This document shows, piece by piece, positions 55,131 to 63,645 of a DNA stretch of 64,000 nt; within the stretch, counting starts at the first letter, position 1, and the number at the start of each line of letters is the position of its first letter. The translations under genes were made by a program, and so were the position numbers. Below the pieces are notes generated by a model. It was not told the origin of the DNA and did not search any database. It worked only from the letters and a program-made list of their open reading frames with translations. The stretch is from positions 50,186 through 114,185 of the forward strand of contig JABDMW010000010.1 in assembly GCA_013001295.1 (NCBI GenBank), in the 5' to 3' direction. The DNA is from Hyphomonadaceae bacterium (GTDB lineage Bacteria > Pseudomonadota > Alphaproteobacteria > Caulobacterales > Maricaulaceae).

Positions 55131-55508
55131 ATGAGTGTTGATTCAAAAAAAGCCTGCAGACCCGGTGATGTCTTGTGCGTGTCTGTTTACGGGGGTGTCC
55201 TACATGAGGGCATCGTCACCGACACAGGCACAATAATTTCAAACTCCCGCCGCAATGGTTGCGTCATGGAGGAAAGTGTCCGCGATTTCGCAGGCCTCAA
55301 TAGAATTACCAACCTGGGTCGATTATCTACTCTTGATCCGTATGTCGCTATTTACCGGGCCCGTGAAAGATTAGGGCGACCTTACCAACCGGTTCGCTAC
55401 AATTGCCAACATTTTGTTCGTGATTGTTACCAGATCAGACCAAAAAGCGCGCAGCGGGATATCGCTGTTGGAGCTTTAGGTGTGTTGGCTCTTTTTGCAA
55501 TCTTTTAA
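55131..55508 (+). CDS. LRAT/NlpC-P60-like protein with C-terminal membrane anchor
   Basis: A 125-residue protein. The order of motifs fits the permuted papain-like LRAT family: GDVLCVSVYGGVLHEGIVTD with a His in the first strand, then a second part with YNCQHFVRDCYQ, where the Cys in NCxHFV is the family nucleophile. The last 15 residues (IAVGALGVLALFAIF) form a membrane anchor. LRAT-like enzymes move acyl chains or cut amides and esters on lipids. The substrate here is unknown. The ribosome-binding site is weak. It lies 56 bases after the LuxR-type gene. Confidence 0.8.
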   Translation: MSVDSKKACRPGDVLCVSVYGGVLHEGIVTDTGTIISNSRRNGCVMEESVRDFAGLNRITNLGRLSTLDPYVAIYRARERLGRPYQPVRYNCQHFVRDCYQIRPKSAQRDIAVGALGVLALFAIF

Positions 55509-55616
55509 TTACGTTAAGTTCGCGTTTTTACTGGATAATTTCTGTAATTTCACCTAATTTATATATCTGCAAAATAAATATTGGGTGTGGCCAACATCAA
55601 TAGGGTGAGGGCGACG

Positions 55617-57593
55617 ATGAAACGGATAGTAATGTTAATCAGTCTCGCAATAATCGCGGGAGTGGGCTTTGTGTTCTCTGGTCAATTGCCAACGCAGCGC
55701 ACGACACAGTCGTTGTTGCCTGAAACAAGTTTAAGAGCAAACCAGTCAACAACACCAATGCAATTCCTGCAAGACCGCGTGATGGCGTTTGGCAAAGCGT
55801 GTGCGAAATGGGGCGTCGGAAGTCGGCAAGCCTATGCCCATGCCACGGAACTGGCCAAGGCGGACTTTACGTCTACTCCGCTAACGGCCGGCGAAATCAA
55901 GGAAATGAAAACCGAATTCGCTGAGACCATGATCGCGAAAGGGGAAATGGATGAAGCGATAAGTGTTTTACGTGATGTCGTCGCCATGGACCGAATGGAG
56001 CGTGAAACCATAGCCCAAACAGGGGCTGTCGTCCGTCTCGGGCAACACTCTGAAATGCGAAGAACCCATGCGGCCCGGCATGCGAAATTGGGCGAGTTAC
56101 TAATTGAATCGGAACAATACGAAGAAGCCTTACAAAATTTTTCCGACGAAACTGTATTGCTGGAGCGCGTGTACGGGACTGATCATCCAGGGCTCGTATT
56201 TGCAGTTCAGGACAAAATTTATGCAGCCGAACAAGTGCGAAATGCCGGCGCTGAAATTGGAAGTTTGCACTGTGAAAAACAGCGTCTGAAAACAATGCAG
56301 GAAAATGCTTTGCGGTTGGAGTTTGCGGATGATGAAGACATAACAGCGATTGAGCCGGAACCCGCTGACATCGAACCGCCATCCAACTGTCCAGAACCAG
56401 CGGTTTTTGCGCCGATGCGCGACTATGAAACCATCAAAGTCTTTTACGGCACAAATCGCAAACCCAATAATCCTAAAAAATCTAAAAAGCTATATGGCAG
56501 TCGTATGGGAAAACTCAGCGTTGGAACCGTGGATGTAACGACTGAACCGGATGACCTTGTGGGCGCATTTCCGGCCGCCGGTGCTATCGAGCTCACCGGG
56601 GACGAGGATTATTTCGTGTTTAAGAACCCAGTACAAACGGTGTCGAAGAATAAATTTTCATCTGAGCTCTCGAACTGGATAAGTAAGTCGGAAAATCCAA
56701 AGAAGGCAGCCTTTGTTTATATACATGGCCACAATGTGCAATTTGATGGAGCGTCGCGCCGGGCAGCCCAACTGGCGCTGAGCCTGGATATGCGCAATGG
56801 TGCCATCATGTATTCATGGCCATCAGGTCAAAGAATGACCCTGTATGCGAAAAGCCAGATCAATGCGCGCCGTTCTGCAAAGTATTTGACTGAATTTTTG
56901 GAATTGGTGTTATCCGCTGAAGGTGTAGATGAATTGCATCTCATCGCCCATTCAATGGGCAATGATATCCTCACACGCGCCCTCAATAAACTTGAATTAG
57001 AAGGGTATAGTGCAGAGCGACGCCCATTTGGCCAAATCATCTGGGCGTCTCCCGATGTTGCGTCGGTTGACTTCGCCAAATTTACGACGGCATATAAATC
57101 CAGGAACATAGCGGACGGTATGACATTATATGCGTCCAGCAAGGACAGGGCTCTGTGTATTTCAAACTGGTTGTCGGATATGAAACGGGCCGGTCAGTCG
57201 CCACCACTCGCCAATGTCGCAGGGGTCGTGCCGACAGTAGACACGACCAATGCATACAGAGAATCCACGGATTTGATCGCACATTCAGATTACGCTGACG
57301 GCGCAATAGACGACATCAAAGCCCTGTTTTGGCTAAAACTGAATCCAGATAAACGCTGTTTTTTAGGCAATAACCTGGTGGATAATGTAGCCTATTGGGC
57401 GGCCGGGAACGGTACTTGTAGCGAAGAGGCATTTCGAAGCGCCTTATCCATTATACGGGCTCGGGAATACGCGCAAATGAATACCCAATTCGACGTACAG
57501 CAAAAACTGGATGAGATCAGGATTCATGTGGATCCAGCTGACTGGGAGGTCGCTGAATTTCTGGCGGAAGAACTGAATGAAAGCTTACAGTAA
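55617..57593 (+). CDS. DUF900 alpha/beta hydrolase with N-terminal TPR-like region
   Basis: About 658 residues, starting at ATG 55617 with GTGAGG before it. A hydrophobic N-terminus (residues about 3-20) acts as signal or anchor. Residues about 40-230 look helical/TPR-like (IAKGEMDEAISVLRDVVAMDRM; EQYEEALQNFSDETVLLERVYG). A DUF900 hydrolase follows: KVFYGTNRKPNN (about 273), FVYIHGHNVQFDGASRRAAQLAL, and the nucleophile Ser446 in LIAHSMGNDIL. The family acts as lipase or esterase; the substrate is unknown. With the LRAT-like protein just before it, a lipid-related role is plausible. Confidence 0.87.
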   Translation: MKRIVMLISLAIIAGVGFVFSGQLPTQRTTQSLLPETSLRANQSTTPMQFLQDRVMAFGKACAKWGVGSRQAYAHATELAKADFTSTPLTAGEIKEMKTEFAETMIAKGEMDEAISVLRDVVAMDRMERETIAQTGAVVRLGQHSEMRRTHAARHAKLGELLIESEQYEEALQNFSDETVLLERVYGTDHPGLVFAVQDKIYAAEQVRNAGAEIGSLHCEKQRLKTMQENALRLEFADDEDITAIEPEPADIEPPSNCPEPAVFAPMRDYETIKVFYGTNRKPNNPKKSKKLYGSRMGKLSVGTVDVTTEPDDLVGAFPAAGAIELTGDEDYFVFKNPVQTVSKNKFSSELSNWISKSENPKKAAFVYIHGHNVQFDGASRRAAQLALSLDMRNGAIMYSWPSGQRMTLYAKSQINARRSAKYLTEFLELVLSAEGVDELHLIAHSMGNDILTRALNKLELEGYSAERRPFGQIIWASPDVASVDFAKFTTAYKSRNIADGMTLYASSKDRALCISNWLSDMKRAGQSPPLANVAGVVPTVDTTNAYRESTDLIAHSDYADGAIDDIKALFWLKLNPDKRCFLGNNLVDNVAYWAAGNGTCSEEAFRSALSIIRAREYAQMNTQFDVQQKLDEIRIHVDPADWEVAEFLAEELNESLQ

Positions 57594-57633
57594 GATAATC
57601 GTAAAAACACGATAATTAAATATCGGGGGCCGT

Positions 57634-60039
57634 GTGAAATTTTTGAAAACGTGTTTAAACAGTCTGTGGGGATTGATCAGTTTTCCATTTACTGGCTGGA
57701 AAAACTTAGTGTTTTTCCTTTTGTCGCTTCCCGCAGTATTTGCGCTATTCTTGTTAGGCGTATTTTTATCAGGCGGTGCCAATCCATTTTTGTATCAAAC
57801 GGAAAAGGACCGGGACGGTCCAGCGCGTGTTCATGAAACCGATATTGTATATTTGGAACAAGGTTGGGATTTTGCCTATCGCCAAAAATATTATTTCACC
57901 GCTCAAGGTTCCCACATCATACCTCTAGACATGGCGCTGGCTCTGGAAAGCCCGAGCTCTGAACAACTGATTTTCGGCGCCGACGGCACTGCGGTTAATA
58001 AATTTGGTTACTTACCTTATCCGTCTACAGACCAGAATAATGACAATATGGAGCTAGGGCTGAACCCTATGGGACTACCGGTTGGGTTCGTTGAAGATAT
58101 CGACCGTAAAGGGAATTCCATGTTGGGAATTAATTGCGCCGGTTGCCACGCCAGCAATATGAAGATTGCGGACCGAACGGTTCGCATTGATGGCGGCGCA
58201 GCGCTTGGAGATTTTATGGGCCTTGTCGGCGAAATTGACACGGCCTTGATCGTTACAATGAATAATCCGGAAAAAAGAGCTAGATATGCCGTGCGCCGCG
58301 GCATCGAACTCGACGAAGCATATGCGGAATTGGAAGTTGCGTCGGTAGAACGCCAGGCCTGGCAAAGAAGAAACCGAACTGAATTTCCGCATGGGTATTC
58401 AAGGGTTGATGCATTCGGAATCATTTTTAATCAAGTGGTCGCACGCGATATGCATTTGGACACGCGTGGCCGGCATGGTAATGTTCAGACGCCCAAAGCA
58501 CCAGCCAGCTACCCGGTGCTTTGGGACACCCCTTTTATGGGGCGCGTGCAATGGTCGGGCGGATCCAATAATCTTATCGGAACGGATCCACTGGCGCGCA
58601 ATATAGGCCAAGTCTTAGGTGTATTTGGCGGCGTTGAAGTTACGGTGCAAAACTCGCTGCCGGGATACTGTTCGACACCAAAACGCAAAAATCTCGAACT
58701 TTACAACTTTTGGCTACAAACCTTGAAGTCGCCAAAATGGGACGACCCGGCCCTTAAAGGAATATTGCCGGATCTCGATCCCGAACTCGTTACCCGCGGT
58801 GAATTAATTTATAACGGCAAAGTTCCCGGCGATGAACGACGGGGAACAGAAGCGTGCTCAAGTTGTCACGGGGTGATTTCTGATGCATGGCGCAACAAAG
58901 AGCGCGAGGATAAACAAGTTTGTGATGTCCCGATTAGTATGGTCTCTCACGACACAGTAAAAACCGACAGGGAACTCGTAGATACGGCGCGGCGACAAGG
59001 GGCGTTGACCGGTTTGCTGGCAGGGCAAAAATCGCAAATCAAAAGTGGAGAAACGCTGCGCGCGCGGGAGAGCTATATGCTGGTATTGGCCGAAGTCATC
59101 AAGGGCAGTTTTGCCGGTGCTTATTTATCGGCTTCGTGTGACGGCGATGTATCGCCCGCAAATTTGATCGCAACCGCAAATACATTCGGATATTTCGCCA
59201 AAAAAGCAAAACAGGATAAGAAACAAAAAGAGGCGGACAAGCAGAAACAAAGCCGGGCCTTGACCAGTGGTGGTTTCGCTCTGTCACCGGAAGACATTGA
59301 AAGATCCCGTACCCATTTAACGGATGCTCGGGACATTCTGAATTATGCCGAAGATCACGTAGATATACCGGATGCCAGTGTTGAGCTGGCGCGCGCGAAT
59401 GAAATGCTGGCATTGTCAAATTTGGAGCGTGCGTATAACAACCAAGGTATCGCCCAACACATTGCCGGTGTGGAACCGGAAAACCCGCAATTGTTCAGGC
59501 TTGACTTTGAGACGGCTCAAACCAACCTCGCGCGTGCAAAAGAAATTATCGCGAGACAAAATCCTGAAGATGGATTTTCGGCGACTGCCGGTTTCCTTGA
59601 TGCAGCAAATCTTAAAACAGCCGAATTAAATTTCCAACAGGCGCAAGACAATATGACGCCTAAGCCAGCAACGAAAAGTATGGAGTGTCGACCGACAGAT
59701 ATATACAGCTCATTTGCTTACAAAGCTCGGCCGTTGAATGGCATCTGGGCGTCGGCGCCTTATCTGCATAATGGATCTGTTCCGACGCTCTATGATATAC
59801 TTTTGCCGCCGGCAGATTTAAAAGGAAATTGCCGTACTGATGAATGTCGACCATCTCAATTTTATGTCGGTTCTACACAATTTGATCCGGTAAAAATAGG
59901 TTTTGAAACAGAAAAAACACCCAATAGTTCGCTACTGGATACCACGCTGCCAGGGAATAGAAATAGCGGGCATTTATTCAGGCAAGATTTAAGCCATGAG
60001 GACCGGATGGCTTTAATTGAATATCTAAAATCGCTTTAG
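57634..60039 (+). CDS. RoxA-like di-haem cytochrome c with a helical insertion
   Basis: An 801-residue protein starting with GTG (GGGGGCC before it). An N-terminal membrane segment (about 24-48) anchors it to face the periplasm. Two haem-binding motifs are seen: CAGCH (Cys168-His172) and CSSCH (Cys408-His412). The C-terminal block KARPLNGIWASAPYLHNGSVPTLYDILLPP...RPSQFYVGSTQFDPVKIGF matches the RoxA-like cytochrome c group that includes rubber oxygenases. Between the second haem and this block, residues about 518-685 form a charged helical insertion (KKAKQDKKQKEADKQKQ and TPR-like stretches) not usual in RoxA. Oxygenase activity is not established. Confidence 0.85.
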   Translation: MKFLKTCLNSLWGLISFPFTGWKNLVFFLLSLPAVFALFLLGVFLSGGANPFLYQTEKDRDGPARVHETDIVYLEQGWDFAYRQKYYFTAQGSHIIPLDMALALESPSSEQLIFGADGTAVNKFGYLPYPSTDQNNDNMELGLNPMGLPVGFVEDIDRKGNSMLGINCAGCHASNMKIADRTVRIDGGAALGDFMGLVGEIDTALIVTMNNPEKRARYAVRRGIELDEAYAELEVASVERQAWQRRNRTEFPHGYSRVDAFGIIFNQVVARDMHLDTRGRHGNVQTPKAPASYPVLWDTPFMGRVQWSGGSNNLIGTDPLARNIGQVLGVFGGVEVTVQNSLPGYCSTPKRKNLELYNFWLQTLKSPKWDDPALKGILPDLDPELVTRGELIYNGKVPGDERRGTEACSSCHGVISDAWRNKEREDKQVCDVPISMVSHDTVKTDRELVDTARRQGALTGLLAGQKSQIKSGETLRARESYMLVLAEVIKGSFAGAYLSASCDGDVSPANLIATANTFGYFAKKAKQDKKQKEADKQKQSRALTSGGFALSPEDIERSRTHLTDARDILNYAEDHVDIPDASVELARANEMLALSNLERAYNNQGIAQHIAGVEPENPQLFRLDFETAQTNLARAKEIIARQNPEDGFSATAGFLDAANLKTAELNFQQAQDNMTPKPATKSMECRPTDIYSSFAYKARPLNGIWASAPYLHNGSVPTLYDILLPPADLKGNCRTDECRPSQFYVGSTQFDPVKIGFETEKTPNSSLLDTTLPGNRNSGHLFRQDLSHEDRMALIEYLKSL

Positions 60040-61925
60040 CGACATTTAAATGCTGTTTCCGCGCCAGTTGGATTATTATCTACTGGTAGGCATTTGTCTG
60101 GCCATCCATATATTTTCCAATAGTCCAACATACCGTAACTTTGCGCAAATTCAGGAAAATCGGGATGAGCGCGAAGTTCGATACTTCGCGGTGCACTGTC
60201 CCAAATGCTCATCAAAGCGACTGTGTTGCCGCGTGCTTGGCTGACATTCCGGAAAAATTCTTCGTATACGCCATGGCGGGCCAGTGCCCCGGCCAAAACA
60301 CCTTCGACTTCGACGATGTCAGACTTTAGCGACGCTTCGAGCAAAGCCACCACATACTTTCGGGCCTCCTGATCGTCTTTAAAATAGGCGCGTGCGCTCG
60401 TATCCCACAGGGCTTTCGATCCAAATTCTGGAGAAAGTTGCGGGCCAAGTTCTCGGTGTAAATTCATCATCTGCCGAACGGCTTCGTCGCCGTCTCCACG
60501 GGAGTACGCGTTCCAAGCTAACGTGTCGTATGCAATATAGTATCCCAGGTCTACTGCTTGATTGGCAAGCTGGGTAGATATGTCAAACTCATCATTGTTA
60601 CGCTTCGCAACGGCGAGATAGGCTTTATAACTCCCTCGGGCTGGCTCGAGCAAAACCGCTTTTTCTAAATACTCGGCAGCTTTTTTCGATTGTCCCATCA
60701 TCGCCGTGACCAGTCCAATATTTCCGAGAGCGTAGGCATTGTTTGGATCCAGATCCAAAGCCCGCTTAAAGTATTTCATTGCCTCCAACTGGTCACCTTG
60801 TATGGACTTGATGCTGCCAAGTACGGCATAGGGATAAGCAATCGTTGGATTCAAATTTATCGCCTTTTGGCTGGCGTCCCGTGCGCGTTTTACATGTATC
60901 TCAGCGTCTAGCGATGAAACATTTGCGGGTGCCATTAAGGAGGCTTGACCCAGTTGCGCCCAAGCTTCTGCAAAATTTGGATCGATAGCGACAGCATTTT
61001 CCAGTAATTTCAATGATGTCAGGATGTCTTCTTCCTTGATACTGGTGTGATAGAGGTCGCGCCCTCTTAAAAACAAATCATAACTGGCGGCATTGTCAGT
61101 CAAGGTTTCAGCCAGACGCTCACCCTCCATGAGTATTTCCAGTTTTTTTGCGATGGACTGGGCGATTTGTTCTTGCAAATCAAATACGTCCTCTAAGGTG
61201 CCATTGAAGTTTTCCTTCCAGATAACAATGCTGTCTTTGGACAATTCTGCAGAAATCCGGACTTTATTGCCTTGTTTGCGGACAGTGCCATCTAACACAT
61301 GTGAAACCCGCAAGGCATTACTGATCTCGTCGAGCGTTTCGGATGAATTTCTAAAGGAGAAAGACGACGTTCGCCCCGCGACACGTAACCCGTTAATTCG
61401 GGCCAAAGCGTTAAGGATTTCCTCTGCTATGCCGTCCGAAAAGTATCGTTGATCGCCAATTTCGCTCAAATCTTCGAATGGCAAAACCGCGATGGATTTT
61501 TCAGATATGAGTGTATTGGCATTCGCCATGTTTTGAGCAACCGGTAAGGATTGTGCAGATTGGTCGCTCACGTTTTTTTGGGGAAAAAGTCGATCAGCAA
61601 TAATAAGACCCCCAACCATCATGAGCCCGATAATAATTGCATACTCAAGCCGTCGCCCCGTCACGGCCCGAATACTTTCTTCAGCAGAAACAGTTTCGGT
61701 TCTTTTGACGCCTTGCGGGGTCAACTCAAACGCCCAAGCGAACAACATAGATAACGGGAAGCCAACTATGATCGCCAACGCAAAAAAACTATCAACCCAA
61801 TCCGGGAGTTTGAGCGCGGGCGTAATGACGGCGACCACTTGCATGATCAGCCACCCGACAATTGTGTACACACCTGCTACGCGAAAAACGTTCCGACGTC
61901 TAAGTTCAGCAAAAAAGTTATTCAA
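60036..61925 (-). CDS. Membrane-anchored TolB-like/TPR protein
   Basis: A 629-residue protein with an N-terminal membrane region (FFAELRRRNVFRVAGVYTIVGWLIMQV, a segment at about 45-65, and another near 95-112), typical of proteins related to the non-catalytic parts of class III adenylate cyclases in alphaproteobacteria. A TolB-like domain (about 145-280; KSIAVLPFEDLSEIGDQRYFSDGIAEEILNAL) and TPR repeats (about 300-520) follow. No cyclase catalytic domain and no DNA-binding domain were seen. It ends on the other strand from the cytochrome, with a 4-base overlap of the two 3' ends. Confidence 0.85.
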   Translation of the reverse strand: MNNFFAELRRRNVFRVAGVYTIVGWLIMQVVAVITPALKLPDWVDSFFALAIIVGFPLSMLFAWAFELTPQGVKRTETVSAEESIRAVTGRRLEYAIIIGLMMVGGLIIADRLFPQKNVSDQSAQSLPVAQNMANANTLISEKSIAVLPFEDLSEIGDQRYFSDGIAEEILNALARINGLRVAGRTSSFSFRNSSETLDEISNALRVSHVLDGTVRKQGNKVRISAELSKDSIVIWKENFNGTLEDVFDLQEQIAQSIAKKLEILMEGERLAETLTDNAASYDLFLRGRDLYHTSIKEEDILTSLKLLENAVAIDPNFAEAWAQLGQASLMAPANVSSLDAEIHVKRARDASQKAINLNPTIAYPYAVLGSIKSIQGDQLEAMKYFKRALDLDPNNAYALGNIGLVTAMMGQSKKAAEYLEKAVLLEPARGSYKAYLAVAKRNNDEFDISTQLANQAVDLGYYIAYDTLAWNAYSRGDGDEAVRQMMNLHRELGPQLSPEFGSKALWDTSARAYFKDDQEARKYVVALLEASLKSDIVEVEGVLAGALARHGVYEEFFRNVSQARGNTVALMSIWDSAPRSIELRAHPDFPEFAQSYGMLDYWKIYGWPDKCLPVDNNPTGAETAFKCR

Positions 61926-62058
61926 CTCGTACCCCGTGTCTTTACATAAGCTTGATTAGCATAGTGTCCAATAAAAGTCTTGAAATATCAGGTTTTTCTT
62001 AGATAGAAACGAAAGCCGGGCCGGGACGAGTTTCACAATCGAAACCATCAAGATTAGT

Positions 62059-62541
62059 TCAGAGAATTCTCGCCACATCAATCGCTGGTCCTTGTTTCAT
62101 TCTTTCCATTGAAAATGTTGAACTGACATCGGACAAATGCGGTACACTTTTGATCAACCGTTGATAGACATTGTCATAATGTTCAATGTCATGAACAACG
62201 ACCCTCAATAGATAATCAACATCTCCTGTCATTCTGTGGCAGGCGATAATCTCGGGAATATTTCGCACGGCCCGTCGAAAGGCGGCAAGCCAATCGCTTG
62301 TATGTTGATCTGTGCGAATAGTCACAAATGCTGTGACACCCAAGCCGATTTTAGCAGGGTCGACCAGAGCCACACGCTTGCGAATAACGCCATTGTCCTC
62401 CAGGCGTTTAATGCGCCGCCAACACGGATTATTGGACAGGCCTACCGCTTCCGCGATCTCCTTGATCGGGCGCGTACAATCATCCTGTATGATTCCAAGA
62501 ATTTTTCTATCAATGGTATCAAGTTCTACATATTGCTTCAT
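62059..62541 (-). CDS. Lrp/AsnC-family transcriptional regulator
   Basis: A 160-residue feast/famine regulator. The N-terminal helix-turn-helix is DTIDRKILGIIQDDCTRPIKEIAEAVGLSNNPCWRRIKRLEDNGVI and the C-terminal RAM effector domain includes GDVDYLLRVVVHDIEHYDNV. The ligand is likely an amino acid. It diverges from the DUF6356 gene with 104 bases between the starts, so it may control that gene. Confidence 0.93.
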   Translation of the reverse strand: MKQYVELDTIDRKILGIIQDDCTRPIKEIAEAVGLSNNPCWRRIKRLEDNGVIRKRVALVDPAKIGLGVTAFVTIRTDQHTSDWLAAFRRAVRNIPEIIACHRMTGDVDYLLRVVVHDIEHYDNVYQRLIKSVPHLSDVSSTFSMERMKQGPAIDVARIL

Positions 62542-62645
62542 AATGTTATTATTATACTATATAAATGCGGAAATACAGGGTAATTTGGGATATCTTGACG
62601 AGTTCATTAGGATAACTTGCTTACAAACCAACAGTTGGGGACACC

Positions 62646-62921
62646 ATGAACCAGTTCGCAAAAGTCTTTACTGAACATCCTGCTTCTGTCGGGGAAACCT
62701 ATTTTCAGCACTTTCGACACTCGATGAGTTTTTCCATCCGCATGATCACTGGCGGGTTTGCCTGCATGGCGCATGCCTTTTTTCCGTTTCTGTGTGTTAG
62801 AACGGGCAGTACGCAAATTAGAAGCCTGCACGATAAAATGGTTGTGAACAGGGATAAACTTACACCGTGCGAGCAACCAGCCAGGGATGTGCATACCTTT
62901 ATTCCCGAATATTATATTTGA
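62646..62921 (+). CDS. DUF6356 family protein
   Basis: A 91-residue protein recognised from FTEHPASVGETYFQHFRHSMSFSIRMITGGFACMAHAFFPFLCVRTGS, the conserved block of DUF6356. The stretch MITGGFACMAHAFFPFL is hydrophobic and may be membrane-associated. GGGGAC precedes the ATG. Function is unknown. The tail after about residue 70 is not conserved. Confidence 0.82.
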   Translation: MNQFAKVFTEHPASVGETYFQHFRHSMSFSIRMITGGFACMAHAFFPFLCVRTGSTQIRSLHDKMVVNRDKLTPCEQPARDVHTFIPEYYI

Positions 62922-62922
62922 T

Positions 62923-63576
62923 TTACGCGACGCTTGGCCCGGTTTGCAGGGCCTGCCAAATGCCGGCAAGTGACACAAAGTCGAGGCTTTCATCCGGATC
63001 GCGGTCATTGTTGAGATCAGCCGGCGAATTGCGTGTGATAATTATGCCGATAGGCAATCCACTTTGAGTATCGATGACGGCGCCACCGGACATTCCCGTC
63101 ACGACAGGTTCATCGGGCTGCAATATATGCGCAATCCAGGTGTCCGGTTGGCCCGGCCTTTCCATGTAGACTTGCGCATGTCTTTCAGCAGGATGGGCGG
63201 AACCCGCCGGGTATCCGATACATTTAATCCTTTGACCGGAAGCCGGCGCTGATGGTTTATCATCGGGAAGTGTGCATCCAATTAGAGCTGCGTCCAATCC
63301 CACCGGCCATTTATCAATGATCCCGTCCGCAAAAGGCGGTAATAAACCTTTCGCCTCATCGAGGACATGGGCGGCAGTTATCCACCCGCTCCAGGCGTTA
63401 AAAAATGATCCGTAGGTTTGAAAACCCGCCTCGTTATAAAAGTGTCGACGCACGAAGCCGGTTTCAATGCTTTCGACAGGCCTTGATATCAAAGGCGGTG
63501 GCGCACCCTGTGGCACAGGTTGATCATCTGGTCTTTTGCCAAAAATACGTCTGAGAAAATCAAGAGACAGAACCAT
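62923..63576 (-). CDS. Trypsin-like serine protease without signal peptide
   Basis: A 217-residue chymotrypsin-fold protease starting at ATG 63576; a longer frame to 63924 is rejected because it overlaps the divergent thioredoxin-like gene. The triad is His70 (WITAAHVL), Asp95 (VGLDAALIG) and Ser163 (GMSGGAVID). The N-terminus (MVLSLDFLRRIFGKRP) is not a convincing Sec signal, so the protein may be cytoplasmic or membrane-edge bound. No PDZ domain. Substrate unknown. Its stop is 1 base from the stop of the DUF6356 gene on the other strand. Confidence 0.8.
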   Translation of the reverse strand: MVLSLDFLRRIFGKRPDDQPVPQGAPPPLISRPVESIETGFVRRHFYNEAGFQTYGSFFNAWSGWITAAHVLDEAKGLLPPFADGIIDKWPVGLDAALIGCTLPDDKPSAPASGQRIKCIGYPAGSAHPAERHAQVYMERPGQPDTWIAHILQPDEPVVTGMSGGAVIDTQSGLPIGIIITRNSPADLNNDRDPDESLDFVSLAGIWQALQTGPSVA

Positions 63577-63645
63577 AGGAGGAATCACTTTACCGATTAC
63601 ATGATTGAGCCCTATGATAGGAATATCCCTAGAAAAGGAAAGAAG

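Noticed and set aside
60036..61925. Class III adenylate cyclase
   Set aside because: The N-terminal membrane part and TolB/TPR regions resemble proteins often annotated as cyclases, but no cyclase catalytic domain is present.
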